Positions 9,687 to 18,285 of a DNA stretch of 64,000 nt are shown here, in pieces (position 1 is the first letter of the stretch; every line of letters begins with the position of its first letter). The notes under the pieces are model-generated. The model was not told the origin of the DNA. It did not search any database and saw only the letters and a list, made by a program, of their open reading frames with translations. Made by a program: the position numbers and the translations under genes. Source of the stretch: Legionella geestiana (lineage in GTDB: Bacteria > Pseudomonadota > Gammaproteobacteria > Legionellales > Legionellaceae); NCBI RefSeq assembly GCF_004571195.1, contig NZ_CP038271.1, positions 1,292,001-1,356,000 on the forward strand, read 5' to 3'.

Positions 9687-10128
9687 TTCAGCATTTTTTA
9701 ATCTTTTTGAAAATGTTTTTTTGCTCCTTAAAAGTAAGTATGGCGAGGAAATAGCACTGGAACATTTTGCCGAACTTATGCAAACAGGATTATCGCGTTC
9801 TTACGGCGAGAATTTTAAAACAGGGTGCTTTGAGGTCTTTTCAAAGCTGGTATCAGAGCGTGATGAACTGGTTGGGCTAAAAGTAACGTTTAGGAAAATC
9901 AATGATAATGAGTTTTTTTACATGTTTTGGGATGACCCTTTTCCAAACTTGAAAGACCATGTTGATGCTGAAAAACTCGACCGCTGTTATATGGACTTTA
10001 AAGTCTCGTATCTACTTGGACCAATGTGGTCTTATAAAACCACCAAACACCTTTGGTGGGGTGATGAATATACAGAGCATCGAATATTCAAAAAACCTTG
10101 TGTGCTGCTGTCTCCAGACGGTAAATAA
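9673..10128 (+). CDS. unknown small cytosolic protein of the transporter cassette
   Basis: 151 residues from ATG 9673, chosen because GAGG lies 6 nt upstream; it overlaps the transporter stop by 14 bases. No signal peptide or membrane span. The C-terminal part (YLLGPMWSYKTTKHLWWGDEYTEHRI) faintly recalls hydrolases of the L-2-amino-thiazoline-4-carboxylate hydrolase-like group, but key residues cannot be confirmed by eye. Translational coupling to the transporter suggests it acts on what the transporter imports. Confidence 0.6.
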   Translation: MKNYNSAFFNLFENVFLLLKSKYGEEIALEHFAELMQTGLSRSYGENFKTGCFEVFSKLVSERDELVGLKVTFRKINDNEFFYMFWDDPFPNLKDHVDAEKLDRCYMDFKVSYLLGPMWSYKTTKHLWWGDEYTEHRIFKKPCVLLSPDGK

Positions 10129-10263
10129 ATGCGAGCCTTGCGGAATCTTATTGACAGCAATACTCTATTTGAGTAACAATTTACCTCTCGACTCGATTCG
10201 CATTTTAAATTGGAGCAACTTTATCCGATCTCGATGTGGCCATAATTAAATCATGGAGCAGTA

Positions 10264-10488
10264 ATGTCAAGCAAAGAATCTACAATAAAGTCATTTACAC
10301 AGAGAGTGTATATCCATGCATTAGTACGTGAATTACATATAAGCTCGGACGTAATTGCGAAAATATTGGATGTTCCCTGCCAGATGATTGATGAAGCCTA
10401 TGCGGGAAAAATAGTTCTTGATAATGATCTTTCTTTCAAGCTGTTTAAATTAATAGCCATATACGCCAATCAATCGCGGATTGTTTGA
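10264..10488 (+). CDS. small putative HTH protein
   Basis: 74 residues. The middle (SSDVIAKILDVPCQMIDEAYAGK) has the spacing of a helix-turn-helix of the XRE type, followed by a short helix. GGAG lies a few bases before the ATG. It is the last gene of the AT-rich cassette before the insertion sequences. It may be an accessory regulator or a fragment. Confidence 0.5.
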   Translation: MSSKESTIKSFTQRVYIHALVRELHISSDVIAKILDVPCQMIDEAYAGKIVLDNDLSFKLFKLIAIYANQSRIV

Positions 10489-10695
10489 ACGATGTCACCT
10501 CACGACTGTATTCAATCCCTCTCCTCCATGCTGCAAGCGGTGGGGGGGAGAGTGAACGGTGGACTCCATTCAGACAGTCGAGGGTTAAGTCCATAAAATG
10601 CTGTAAATTCGGAGAGACGCAGAGGTAGTGGCGTCAACGCCAGGATTCGGTACTATTGAGTTGTCAAAAAACAATAAAAACCGAGGAGGCTGGCG

Positions 10696-11919
10696 ATGAC
10701 GGATTACCATATTAGCGTTGGACAGGATTTGATACCAGAACTTTTGACAAGCCAAGGCGGTCTGGCGAAGCTGGTTGAGAGCGTTTTGAACCAGGTCCTG
10801 GAAGCTCAGGCCACCGAAAGCCTTGGAGCCGGGCGGTATGAGCGAAACGAGGAGCGAGCAGGTTATCGCAATGGTTATCGGGCACGCCAACTGTATACAC
10901 GTGTTGGCCCGGTTACTTTGCAAGTACCGCAGACGCGGGATGGCTCGTTTTCGACTGACATTTTCAAGCGTTACCAGCGGAGTGAACAGGCCTTTGTGCT
11001 GGCGTTGATGGAAATGGTCGTCAACGGGGTATCTACCCGGAAAGTGACGCATATCACCGAGGAGCTTTGTGGCGTAAGCTTTTCAAAATCGACCGTGAGC
11101 CAGTTGTGCACGGGGCTTGATGCGCGAATAGGCGCTTTCAACGAACGTCGTCTGGACGGGGTCAACTACCGGTTTGTGATCGTGGACGCGATGTTCATCA
11201 AAAGCCGTGATGGCGACCGGGTCGTTTCCCGGGCAGCCCTGTCGATATCGGGGATCCGCGAGGACGGTTACCGAGAGATTTTGGGGCTGAAAATCGGAGA
11301 CACCGAAAGTTTTGCGACGTGGGATGAAACACTGCGCTGGCTGAAAGAGCGCGGACTGAAAGGCGTGGTCTACGTCATTTCTGACCAGCATGCCGGGCTT
11401 GTCGAAGCCATACGAAAGCACTTTCAGGGCGCAACATGGCAACGCTGTCAGGTGCATTTGATGCGCAATATACTGGGGCATTGTTCGCTGCGTTATCGAA
11501 AGGAAGTCGCTGAACAGGTCAAGCTCATCCTCTAGGCACCTGATATGCAGGAGGCTCGGCGCAGACTGGATGAATTCGTTGAGGTCTTTGAGACAAAAGT
11601 GCCGAAAGCCCTAGCCTGCCTTGAGGTGGCTTTTGAGGATGCTATGGCCATCATGGCTATCCCCGCCAGATACCGTAAACGCTTCCGCACCACCAATATG
11701 CAGGAGCGCTTGAACGAGGAGCTCAGGCGACGTGAACGAGTCATCAGAATCTTCCCCAACGATGACTCCGCCCACCGCCTGCTTGGCGCCCTGCTCGCTG
11801 AAATCAATGAGCAATGGCAGGCAAGAAGATACCTCGATATGGATGAATTTAACGAATGGTGGGAGGGGCAACAGCAGAATACATCCAATGTATTGAAGCT
11901 AAATAAAAAGGTTAATTAA
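10696..11919 (+). pseudogene. IS256-family (Mutator) transposase with in-frame amber codon
   Basis: The reading frame codes for a complete IS256-type transposase of about 407 codons, but TAG at 11533-11535 splits it after KLIL. The frame resumes at once with APDMQEARRRL, so this is one nonsense change, not a frameshift. The DDE region is visible: FVIVDAMFIKSR (first Asp), VISDQHAG (second Asp), WQRCQVHLMRN, and the C-terminal part has TTNMQERLNEELRRRERVIRIFPN with the Glu. GAGGAGG precedes the ATG. Terminal inverted repeats could not be placed. Unless the amber codon is suppressed, the element cannot move by itself. Confidence 0.85.
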
Positions 11920-12042
11920 TAACAAGACTCAATGGAACGAATCAATGGCAATTTACGTGAGTTTCCGGTGAGCATGTGTGACTTTCTAACCTGCCAATAA
12001 TTACCCTGTAGCCTTTAAATTTCCATTTTTTGGAGGCTGCAG

Positions 12043-12426
12043 ATAATACTCCCTGAACCAACCACAGTAACCCTTGAAGAAGTCAAAGAACATTTTGAGC
12101 ACTGGCGTAAAACCAGAATCCGACAAGGCAAAATCCCGTCATCGTTGTGGGCTGAAGTCAAAATATTGATGGATCGCCACCCTGTGAACAAGATTGCCCA
12201 AACACTGAAGATAACCAGCGCACAAATTGCCGCGAATGTTGGTAGCGATAACAACAAATTTACCTTTGTGCCGCTTCTGCCCGAGTCCCCGGTCGCATGC
12301 GACGAGGAACCTGGCGTATTCCAAACCTGCTCCATCGAAATCCAGCGCCCGGGTGGGGCATTGTTGCGGGTGACCAATCTGCCTGTGGGATGCCTTGCGC
12401 AAATTCTCACGCAATTTGCAGGATAA
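12043..12426 (+). CDS. tnpA: IS66 accessory protein TnpA
   Basis: Translation from 12043 gives about 127 residues of the IS66 Orf1 family: an N-terminal helical region with a helix-turn-helix (NKIAQTLKITSAQIAANV) and a C-terminal strand-rich tail that ends with LPVGCLAQILTQFAG. No ATG opens the frame. GGAGG at 12032-12036 lies 6 nt before an ATA codon at 12043, so either ATA is used or an original ATG has mutated; a TTG at 12145 would cut off the N-terminus. tnpB follows after 5 bases. Confidence 0.7.
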   Translation: MILPEPTTVTLEEVKEHFEHWRKTRIRQGKIPSSLWAEVKILMDRHPVNKIAQTLKITSAQIAANVGSDNNKFTFVPLLPESPVACDEEPGVFQTCSIEIQRPGGALLRVTNLPVGCLAQILTQFAG

Positions 12427-12431
12427 CCTCT

Positions 12432-12779
12432 ATGCTGCAGGTCACCTCACACCATCGAATCTTATTGGCCGTTGAGCCGGTTGATTTTCGGGCAGGAATA
12501 GACCGCTTAAAGGCGGTTTGCAACCAGCATTTGCAGTGCGACCCTTATGGCGGAACTGTCTTTGCCTTTACCAACCGGGCTCGTACCTCGGTCAAGCTGC
12601 TGGTGTATGATGCCAATGGGTTCTGGTTATGCCAGAAACGATTTTCCCAGGGGAAACTCGCCTGGTGGCCAAAAGATGATACAAGTACGGTGGTGCTTCG
12701 AGCCAGTGAGCTGCTTGTTCTTCTGGCGCAGGGCAACCCGCAAAAGGCGGCCATGCCCAAAGACTGGCGACCCGTATAG
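12432..12779 (+). CDS. tnpB: IS66 accessory protein TnpB
   Basis: 115 residues. It matches the IS66 Orf2 family: start LLAVEPVDFRAGIDRL, central DPYGGTVFAFTNRARTSVKLLVYD and FWLCQKRF, and a C-terminal segment rich in L and V. The family is needed for IS66 transposition but its biochemical role is not settled. It ends 5 bases before the stop of the oppositely oriented tnpC. Confidence 0.9.
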   Translation: MLQVTSHHRILLAVEPVDFRAGIDRLKAVCNQHLQCDPYGGTVFAFTNRARTSVKLLVYDANGFWLCQKRFSQGKLAWWPKDDTSTVVLRASELLVLLAQGNPQKAAMPKDWRPV

Positions 12780-12784
12780 CAAAA

Positions 12785-14437
12785 CTACGCGGCCTTGGCA
12801 TAAAGGCTTGCCAGTTTGTCCTGATAGTTCCAGGGCAGCCAGCGTTTTGGCTCTTTAACAACATGGGTTTTATATTCCAGCAAGACTTTCAGGTACGTTA
12901 GTGGGTTGACGCGCGCCAGCGCACAGGTGTAAATCACGCTCGTTATAACACCGCCAATGAAGGCCCCATATTCTGTTTTGTAAAACAACCAGGTGCGCCT
13001 GCCCCGGATGGGGATTTTCAGGGCGCGCTCAAGGACATTGTTATCAAGGGGTGCGCCCGCTACCCGCAAGAATTGGGTCAGCTCATGCCAGTGCTTTAGC
13101 ATATAGCGCATGGCTCTGCCGAGAGAGTCATTGGGTTCGACCTGTCGTGAATCCAACTGATGATGGATGTATTGGTAAAGCTCATCCATCACGGGTTTAC
13201 TGTGTTGCTGATGCCAGCGCAGTCTTTCCTCATGAGTCAAGGCTTTGGTTTTTTCATCATGCTCATAGACTTTTCCAATCTCTTTGATGATATGAAGACA
13301 GGGTGCAGGGTAAAATGATTTCAGGTCATCGAATTTGCGAAGCCCATGGCTTAAGCAGTTGCAGAGTATGGTTTTGAATGTGGCAGGGATGTTTCGGCTC
13401 AAGGCATCACACATGTGAATCACGGGAGTTTTGTCAGGGTCTCGTTTGGCAAGAAGCCTTTCCAGGTTTTCATCAGCGTGCCGGGTACCGTTATAAAAGA
13501 GTGCGATGTCGCAATTTCCTGAGCGGGCAAGAATGCCGGTTGTAAACATGCCGGTTCGGTCACTGGATGGGTTGATTCTCTTTTGGTGAATCAGATGGGT
13601 TATTTTGACATGGCTGTCATCAGCATGGACCAGCTCCATGTTGGCGGCCAGCGTTTCCAGGGCATTGAATACCGGAATAACCGCGCTACCCACTTCTTCA
13701 ATCAGTTGCCACTGCGTGGAAACCGGGAGCGGCATATTCAATAGGGACTGGAAGAGAAACTGGCGGTGAACGGGAACTGCAACATAATACTTTTGCAGAG
13801 CGAGTATGGCCTTGAAGGCCGCATCATATTTTTCCTTGCCAACGCCTTCAGGAATGTCCGCCCTGATGAGATAGCCGCAGGTCGTGCAGCGCAATTTTTC
13901 AACGTGGTATTTGTGAACGGCTGCCAGGTTTTGGCCTTTAATGCGCACGAGGATGCCCGGTTCAAAGCGGTATAATTTGCCACTGCAGCCTTCAGGGCAG
14001 AGGTCGCCAGGTTTTAAGCCGGATATAGCGAGGGTATGCTCAATGGCATTGCTGTACTTCGTGTGTGCCAAACGACCATGGCCTTGAGGTTTGGTGCTAT
14101 TGGCCAGCGCACCCGGCCCGCCATCAAGCGGCGTGTCTTCTGACTCACCCGATTCGACCACTGGCGGCTCCGCTTCTTCTTTTTTCTCTGCAGAGTCTTT
14201 TTTATCCGCCTTGTTCTTCTTGCGTGGGCCACCCTGTCCGAATATCAGCTTGCGCAGGTTGGACAATTTGATTTTTTGCTCAAGCAAGGCTTTCGGCAGC
14301 CAAACAGCAAGACGGACACAGGAAATCGTGAACTCTTTGATGCCGGCAGACAAATCGCTGGACTCAATCGCTGCAATAGCCGCTTCAATATCATCCCCGG
14401 TTTTGTCTACTATCTTTGGCAGTTCACTACCGCTCAT
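12785..14437 (-). CDS. tnpC: IS66-family transposase TnpC (divergent)
   Basis: 550 residues, apparently intact. The N-terminus carries a helical KALLEQKIKLSNLRKLIFG segment like the leucine-zipper region of IS66 transposases, followed by a low-complexity charged linker, a zinc-binding-like part (LRCTTCGYLIRADIP) and the catalytic core. Candidate DDE residues lie in VHADDSHVKI, VIHMCDALSRN and GAPLDNNVLERALK. The usual ADET and DGY motifs are altered, so it is a divergent member. The gene points toward tnpA and tnpB instead of following them. Confidence 0.85.
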   Translation of the reverse strand: MSGSELPKIVDKTGDDIEAAIAAIESSDLSAGIKEFTISCVRLAVWLPKALLEQKIKLSNLRKLIFGQGGPRKKNKADKKDSAEKKEEAEPPVVESGESEDTPLDGGPGALANSTKPQGHGRLAHTKYSNAIEHTLAISGLKPGDLCPEGCSGKLYRFEPGILVRIKGQNLAAVHKYHVEKLRCTTCGYLIRADIPEGVGKEKYDAAFKAILALQKYYVAVPVHRQFLFQSLLNMPLPVSTQWQLIEEVGSAVIPVFNALETLAANMELVHADDSHVKITHLIHQKRINPSSDRTGMFTTGILARSGNCDIALFYNGTRHADENLERLLAKRDPDKTPVIHMCDALSRNIPATFKTILCNCLSHGLRKFDDLKSFYPAPCLHIIKEIGKVYEHDEKTKALTHEERLRWHQQHSKPVMDELYQYIHHQLDSRQVEPNDSLGRAMRYMLKHWHELTQFLRVAGAPLDNNVLERALKIPIRGRRTWLFYKTEYGAFIGGVITSVIYTCALARVNPLTYLKVLLEYKTHVVKEPKRWLPWNYQDKLASLYAKAA

Positions 14438-14802
14438 GGATTTCCATCCTGAAAAAAGATGGCGGCAAGGCTAACCGGTTATGTTAAATTTATCAATAGG
14501 TTGGCACATTTAAAGGCATAAAATTTTAACCCGGAGACGGGTATTGGTTAGAATGCAGGCTTGCCGAAAACTCACGAAAATTTTCTGGTTTCATTCATGT
14601 AGGCGTTGGATAGGCATGGAAAAACACTCAATCGTAGCGAAAGTCAACAAATTTCAGTGCAAATAATTTGCATTTCACCGACCGCATACCTACCAATCCT
14701 GAAAAAGGTACAATAGTTATTTCCACATTAAGTCCCGCTGTTGCTGAATTTAAATGGCCATTTATGCCATGAAAGGTCTCATCTGCCAGCAAACGAGTTA
14801 TT
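14438..14802. other. non-coding stretch between two insertion sequences
   Basis: It contains the right end of the IS66 element (to about 14577-14585) and then about 220 bases without a convincing gene. A palindrome TGCAAATAATTTGCA lies at 14658-14672. Otherwise no feature is seen. Confidence 0.5.
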
Positions 14803-16157
14803 GTCAAATGTGGTGTATGGCATCAGGCGGCGTTTCTGTCTAATTGTTCAACAACCTGCTCTCCATCCTTGAATTGAACGTTGTTTACCACCAGCGTCAG
14901 CAATCCAAAGCCCTTAATTTTCCTCCATCGTTTTTCAGCAGACTGCAACAGCTTGTAAACCATGGCCAGCGTGGTATCGCGTGAACCACAGTTTCTGCTT
15001 TTTCGGGTTCGCAGTCGAACGGTTGAAAAAGCGGACTCAATGGGGTTCGTGGTGCGTATATGAATCCAGTGTTCCGCCGGGAAGTCATAGAATGCCAGCA
15101 TGTCCTCCCGGTCTTTTTTCAGGCACTCCATAGCCTGTGGGTACTTGGGGCCAAAGCGGACCACCGTATCGTCAAATGCCTTGTGGGCAGCATCCCGCGT
15201 TGGAGCCATCCAGATTTGCTGCAAGGCTTCCTTGACCCGTGGCTGCATGGTTTTGGCAGCTTGTTCAGCACGTTTGCTGTCTTGTGAACCCAACAGCGCT
15301 GATGGCGTGTGTCCGGATATACCTTGTCCAGTGCGCTCCAGAACCCAAGGGCACCGTCTCCTGTGGCTAGCCGTGGTGACACATTCAACCCTCTTTGGCG
15401 CAGGCTCATGAGGACCTCTTCCCAGCTTGCAGACGATTCACGATAGCCATCAGCTACCGCGACAAGTTCCTTGGTCCCGTGCTCTGTTACCCCGATGATA
15501 ACCAGCAGGCACAGCCGGTCATCCAGTCGTACCTGGCTATATATCCCGTCAGCCCACAAGTACACATAGCGCCTGTTGCTCAAATCGGCCTGCGCCCACT
15601 GGCGGTGCTCATCAAGCCACTCGCCCTTCAGACGAGATATCGTATTTGCCGACAGTCCTTTTGCGTGCTCGCCCAGCAGAGACACAAGAGCTTCTGAAAA
15701 ATCGCCGGTTGAAATACCCTTGAGGTAGAGCCACGGCAGCAGTTCTTCAATGGTCTTCGTGCGCTTCAGATACGGCGGCAGCAGTTGGCTGGTGAAATGA
15801 ATCCCTGAGCCACTGCGATCACGTACCTTGGGCACCCGAACATTTATATCACCTATCCCGGTCTGTACCGGGCGTTCCGGCAAGTATCCATTGCGCACAA
15901 CTGCACGGCGACCATCCAGCAACTTCAAGCCTTGATACCTCGTCAGCAATGCCTCCAGCTCAGTCTCCACGGCTTGCCTGATCAAGGCCTGCGCTCCGGT
16001 GCGAAGCAATTCAGTTAGCGGGTCACTGCACTCCGCTATTGGTGTTGGTACTGCATTCAGCTTACAATCCGTCATGGCGTATCTCCTTTGTTTTTGTTCT
16101 GCCGAACAATCAATAAGGTACGCCTCCTGATTCAGTTTGTCATACACCAGATCTGAC
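14803..16157 (-). mobile_element. IS256-family insertion sequence (inactive)
   Basis: About 1355 bases, bounded by imperfect inverted repeats: GTCAAATGTGGTGTATGGCA at 14803 and, reading in from 16157, GTCAGATCTGGTGTATGACA (about 17 of 20 identical). No target duplication could be recognised. Its single gene has a frameshift. Confidence 0.75.
14823..16075 (-). pseudogene. IS256-family transposase with frameshift
   Basis: Start ATG at 16075 with AAGGAG about 8 nt upstream. The first part (to about residue 274) shows a Mutator transposase with VYLWADGIYSQ and LATGDGALGFWSAL carrying the first catalytic acids, and QRCWVHKTANVLNKLPK. At the run of four A residues (complement of 15251-15254) the frame breaks; restoring one base joins LPK to TMQPRVKEALQQIWM and the rest of the transposase, ending EQLDRNAA. 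This is most simply a one-base deletion. The sequence differs clearly from the IS256 copy at 10696, so it is a separate element. Confidence 0.85.
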
Positions 16158-16177
16158 TATAGCTCCCAGCAAACTGA

Positions 16178-16205
16178 TTGACACTCTTGACTTTAATATT
16201 ACAAT
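16178..16205 (+). promoter_or_regulatory. sigma-70 promoter for the coiled-coil orphan gene
   Basis: TTGACA (16178-16183), a 16-base spacer and TACAAT (16200-16205) lie directly outside the IS256 end and 17 bases before the ATG at 16222. Confidence 0.55.
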
Positions 16206-16221
16206 TTAAACGGAGTCATCC

Positions 16222-16818
16222 ATGCCAAAAAATTTCGATTTGGAACGTAAACAAAGGGAGTTAATTGAATATCAACACAGCAAGATGCGTCAAGAAAGAG
16301 ATGCGCTGTGGCAAGCACAAAGCGAAGCACGTCTGGCACAGGCTAAGCAAGAACGTGAACGGATGCAGAGAGCCGCCAGAGAAAATTCGTATTCCAGCCT
16401 GGGTGATCAGGAAAAGTATTTTAAATGGGAAGAGGAATATCATATCAAGATAGAAGGTGAGGAATCTTATCGAAGTCGTATTGCAAGAGAGCAGAGGGCT
16501 TCTGAAATAGCGCGAATACGAAAATCTGTCTCTATTAGATATTTAAAAGAGTATTATATATCTCAAGCTGGTTTTTTTAATGCCAGTAGGGAAGTTTTTT
16601 ATGAAAGTGAAGGTGAAAAAAAACGTTATGGTGATAGATGGTTATTTGGAAGTGACTCTGAAGAACATTATTATCGTCAGAGGTTATTCAATAGATTAGA
16701 AAGCCGTGCTGCAAGAAACCCTGATGGCGCTTCTAAAAAAACATTACACTTTTTTGGCTTGGTGCCGAAACCTGATGAGAAGTTGGGTATGGAAGAGCGT
16801 ATTTATAAATTTAGATAA
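16222..16818 (+). CDS. unknown charged coiled-coil protein, candidate effector
   Basis: 198 residues, no recognised family. Residues 5 to about 60 and 75-105 are rich in E, R, Q and K with heptad spacing and should form coiled coils (QRELIEYQHSKMRQER, EARLAQAKQERERMQ). No signal peptide or membrane span. The C-terminus has a short acidic and hydrophobic tail (KPDEKLGMEERIYKF), which loosely resembles Legionella Dot/Icm export signals; this is inference. GGAG lies 6 nt before the ATG. It sits alone between two insertion sequences, is AT-rich, and keeps an open frame, so it is either recently acquired cargo or under selection. Confidence 0.55.
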   Translation: MPKNFDLERKQRELIEYQHSKMRQERDALWQAQSEARLAQAKQERERMQRAARENSYSSLGDQEKYFKWEEEYHIKIEGEESYRSRIAREQRASEIARIRKSVSIRYLKEYYISQAGFFNASREVFYESEGEKKRYGDRWLFGSDSEEHYYRQRLFNRLESRAARNPDGASKKTLHFFGLVPKPDEKLGMEERIYKFR

Positions 16819-17007
16819 ATTTATTGGTTAAAAAATTGTAATTATTCGCACACTGATACAGGCGCGGACTTTTAGAAGAAAAAAGAGTTTATTTAAAGCT
16901 ATTCTTTTAAATAGTACGAGGAGAATAGCATAACGAAGAAGTGCAGTTATTTTCCACGTCCAGGAAGTCAAAGATAGCGATAATATGAATTAGTTTCGAC
17001 TTGATCT

Positions 17008-18198
17008 GCTCTGTACGGGACAAAAAATCATATCAACGCCTCGGTCGGTGCCTCGATGCTCAAGAAGGCCATCACCTGACCAATTAAACTCAAGATATTC
17101 TGCTTTGCATTGAGAGCCGCATCACGTAGAAAATCAAGACCATAACGAAAAATACTGACCTCTTTTCTACCATGTTTTTTCATTTTGATCGCTTTTTGCT
17201 CGTTGCGCCATTCACCTACTTTATAAGCCCAACAAAAGCCGATGCTTAAAAGTGCTATCAGCTTCGAAATACGCTCCGGCTTTGTAATATGCGTGTCCTC
17301 AAAGTTAAAGCCGCGCGATTTCAGGCAGGAAAACAGGGTTTCTATTTCCCAGCGCCGGCCATACAATTCGATAGGTGAATCAACTTCTTTATCTGTTGCA
17401 ACAATAAGTAATTCACCATCTGTAAGCCGGAGCGCGCTCAACCAGACTTTTTGCTTCCAAAGCCTGCGCTCACCCCTCAGTTTTCGTTGTTCACCAGGCT
17501 TCAGATCGTAGAAAAGAGCATCCACATTAACGTCAAGCCCCAAGCTGTTGCTGGTTTGAGTGTTGCTTTTGATTCGAATGCAAAATGAGATCCCTTCACT
17601 ACGCAACCATGAGAACCATTCGTTTCCAACAAACTCTCGGTCAGCCAGCAGACAGGCAACTCTTTCTTTGCCAAACTGCTCTATAAAACGCTTAAGTAAG
17701 GCTATACGCTCTGTGGTATTACTGTTCCCGCGCTTGGGCAGCAAATCCCACATGAGAGGGATGGCTATCCCTTTGTAGGCAATAGACAGCATTAATATAT
17801 TGATATCCTGCTTGCCCCACTGCCAATTTGTTCTGTCTATGCTGAGATACAACGGCGTCTGGTCAAAATCAAAAAAAGTCATCACCCATCCGGCCAGAGC
17901 GGTGAAGCATATTGTGAATTCCCTGAAAAATCGCTTGATACGCTTGTAGCGCGATTCTATTGTTGCCTCGCTTTCAAAGCCACAGGCCAGTTCGCTTAAA
18001 TTGACCGTTCTTACTTTGAACAATGATACCAGCATACAGGCGAAACAGGTCATTCTTGCCTTGTTCCAACTAAAATATCCGTTTAATATACCGCTCAGCT
18101 CGTTGATTTCCATGACTCCATGCCTTTTCCTTGAACAGAAACGCAGGGATTGTCTATTAATCAATGAGCTACTTCAAGTTTTTTGTCCCGTACAAAGC
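17008..18198 (-). mobile_element. intact IS4-family insertion sequence with target duplication
   Basis: Nearly perfect 20-base inverted repeats bound it: GCTCTGTACGGGACAAAAAA at 17008 and its partner GCTTTGTACGGGACAAAAAA reading in from 18198 (one mismatch). A 7-base direct repeat TTGATCT flanks it at 17001-17007 and 18199-18205, as expected of an IS4-type target duplication. The element is about 1191 bases with one full transposase gene, so it looks like a recent, possibly active insertion. Confidence 0.92.
17028..18113 (-). CDS. IS4-family transposase
   Basis: 361 residues from ATG at 18113; an upstream in-frame start would add 17 residues unlike the family. The DDE catalytic core is visible: LYLSIDRTNWQWG (first Asp), ERVACLLADREFVG (second Asp), and the IS4 YREK-type signature YGRRWEIETLFSCLK with the catalytic Glu. 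The gene fills the element between both inverted repeats and shows no break. It should catalyse cut-and-paste transposition of this element. Confidence 0.93.
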   Translation of the reverse strand: MEINELSGILNGYFSWNKARMTCFACMLVSLFKVRTVNLSELACGFESEATIESRYKRIKRFFREFTICFTALAGWVMTFFDFDQTPLYLSIDRTNWQWGKQDINILMLSIAYKGIAIPLMWDLLPKRGNSNTTERIALLKRFIEQFGKERVACLLADREFVGNEWFSWLRSEGISFCIRIKSNTQTSNSLGLDVNVDALFYDLKPGEQRKLRGERRLWKQKVWLSALRLTDGELLIVATDKEVDSPIELYGRRWEIETLFSCLKSRGFNFEDTHITKPERISKLIALLSIGFCWAYKVGEWRNEQKAIKMKKHGRKEVSIFRYGLDFLRDAALNAKQNILSLIGQVMAFLSIEAPTEALI

Positions 18199-18285
18199 TT
18201 GATCTGACACAACCCCTTGAAAAGGTGAGAGTTTCCGGTTTTGATAGAAGTGCGAACTTTAAACAAAACCAAAAGGAAAACTCTC

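Larger units (their letters stand above)
11955..14577. mobile_element. IS66-type insertion sequence with convergent tnpC
   Basis: The element holds tnpA and tnpB on the plus strand and tnpC on the minus strand. Its ends are marked by imperfect inverted sequences: near 11955-11990 (CGTGAGTTTCCGG...TTCTAACC) and, in reverse complement, near 14547-14577 (CGTGAGTTTTCGG...TTCTAACC). Boundaries are approximate and no target duplication was found. In classic IS66 elements the three genes lie in one direction, so the arrangement is unusual. Confidence 0.7.

Noticed and set aside
12015-12414. Minus-strand frames opposite IS66 tnpA
   Set aside because: The plus-strand frame matches the IS66 Orf1 family and is followed by tnpB; the minus frames are shadows.
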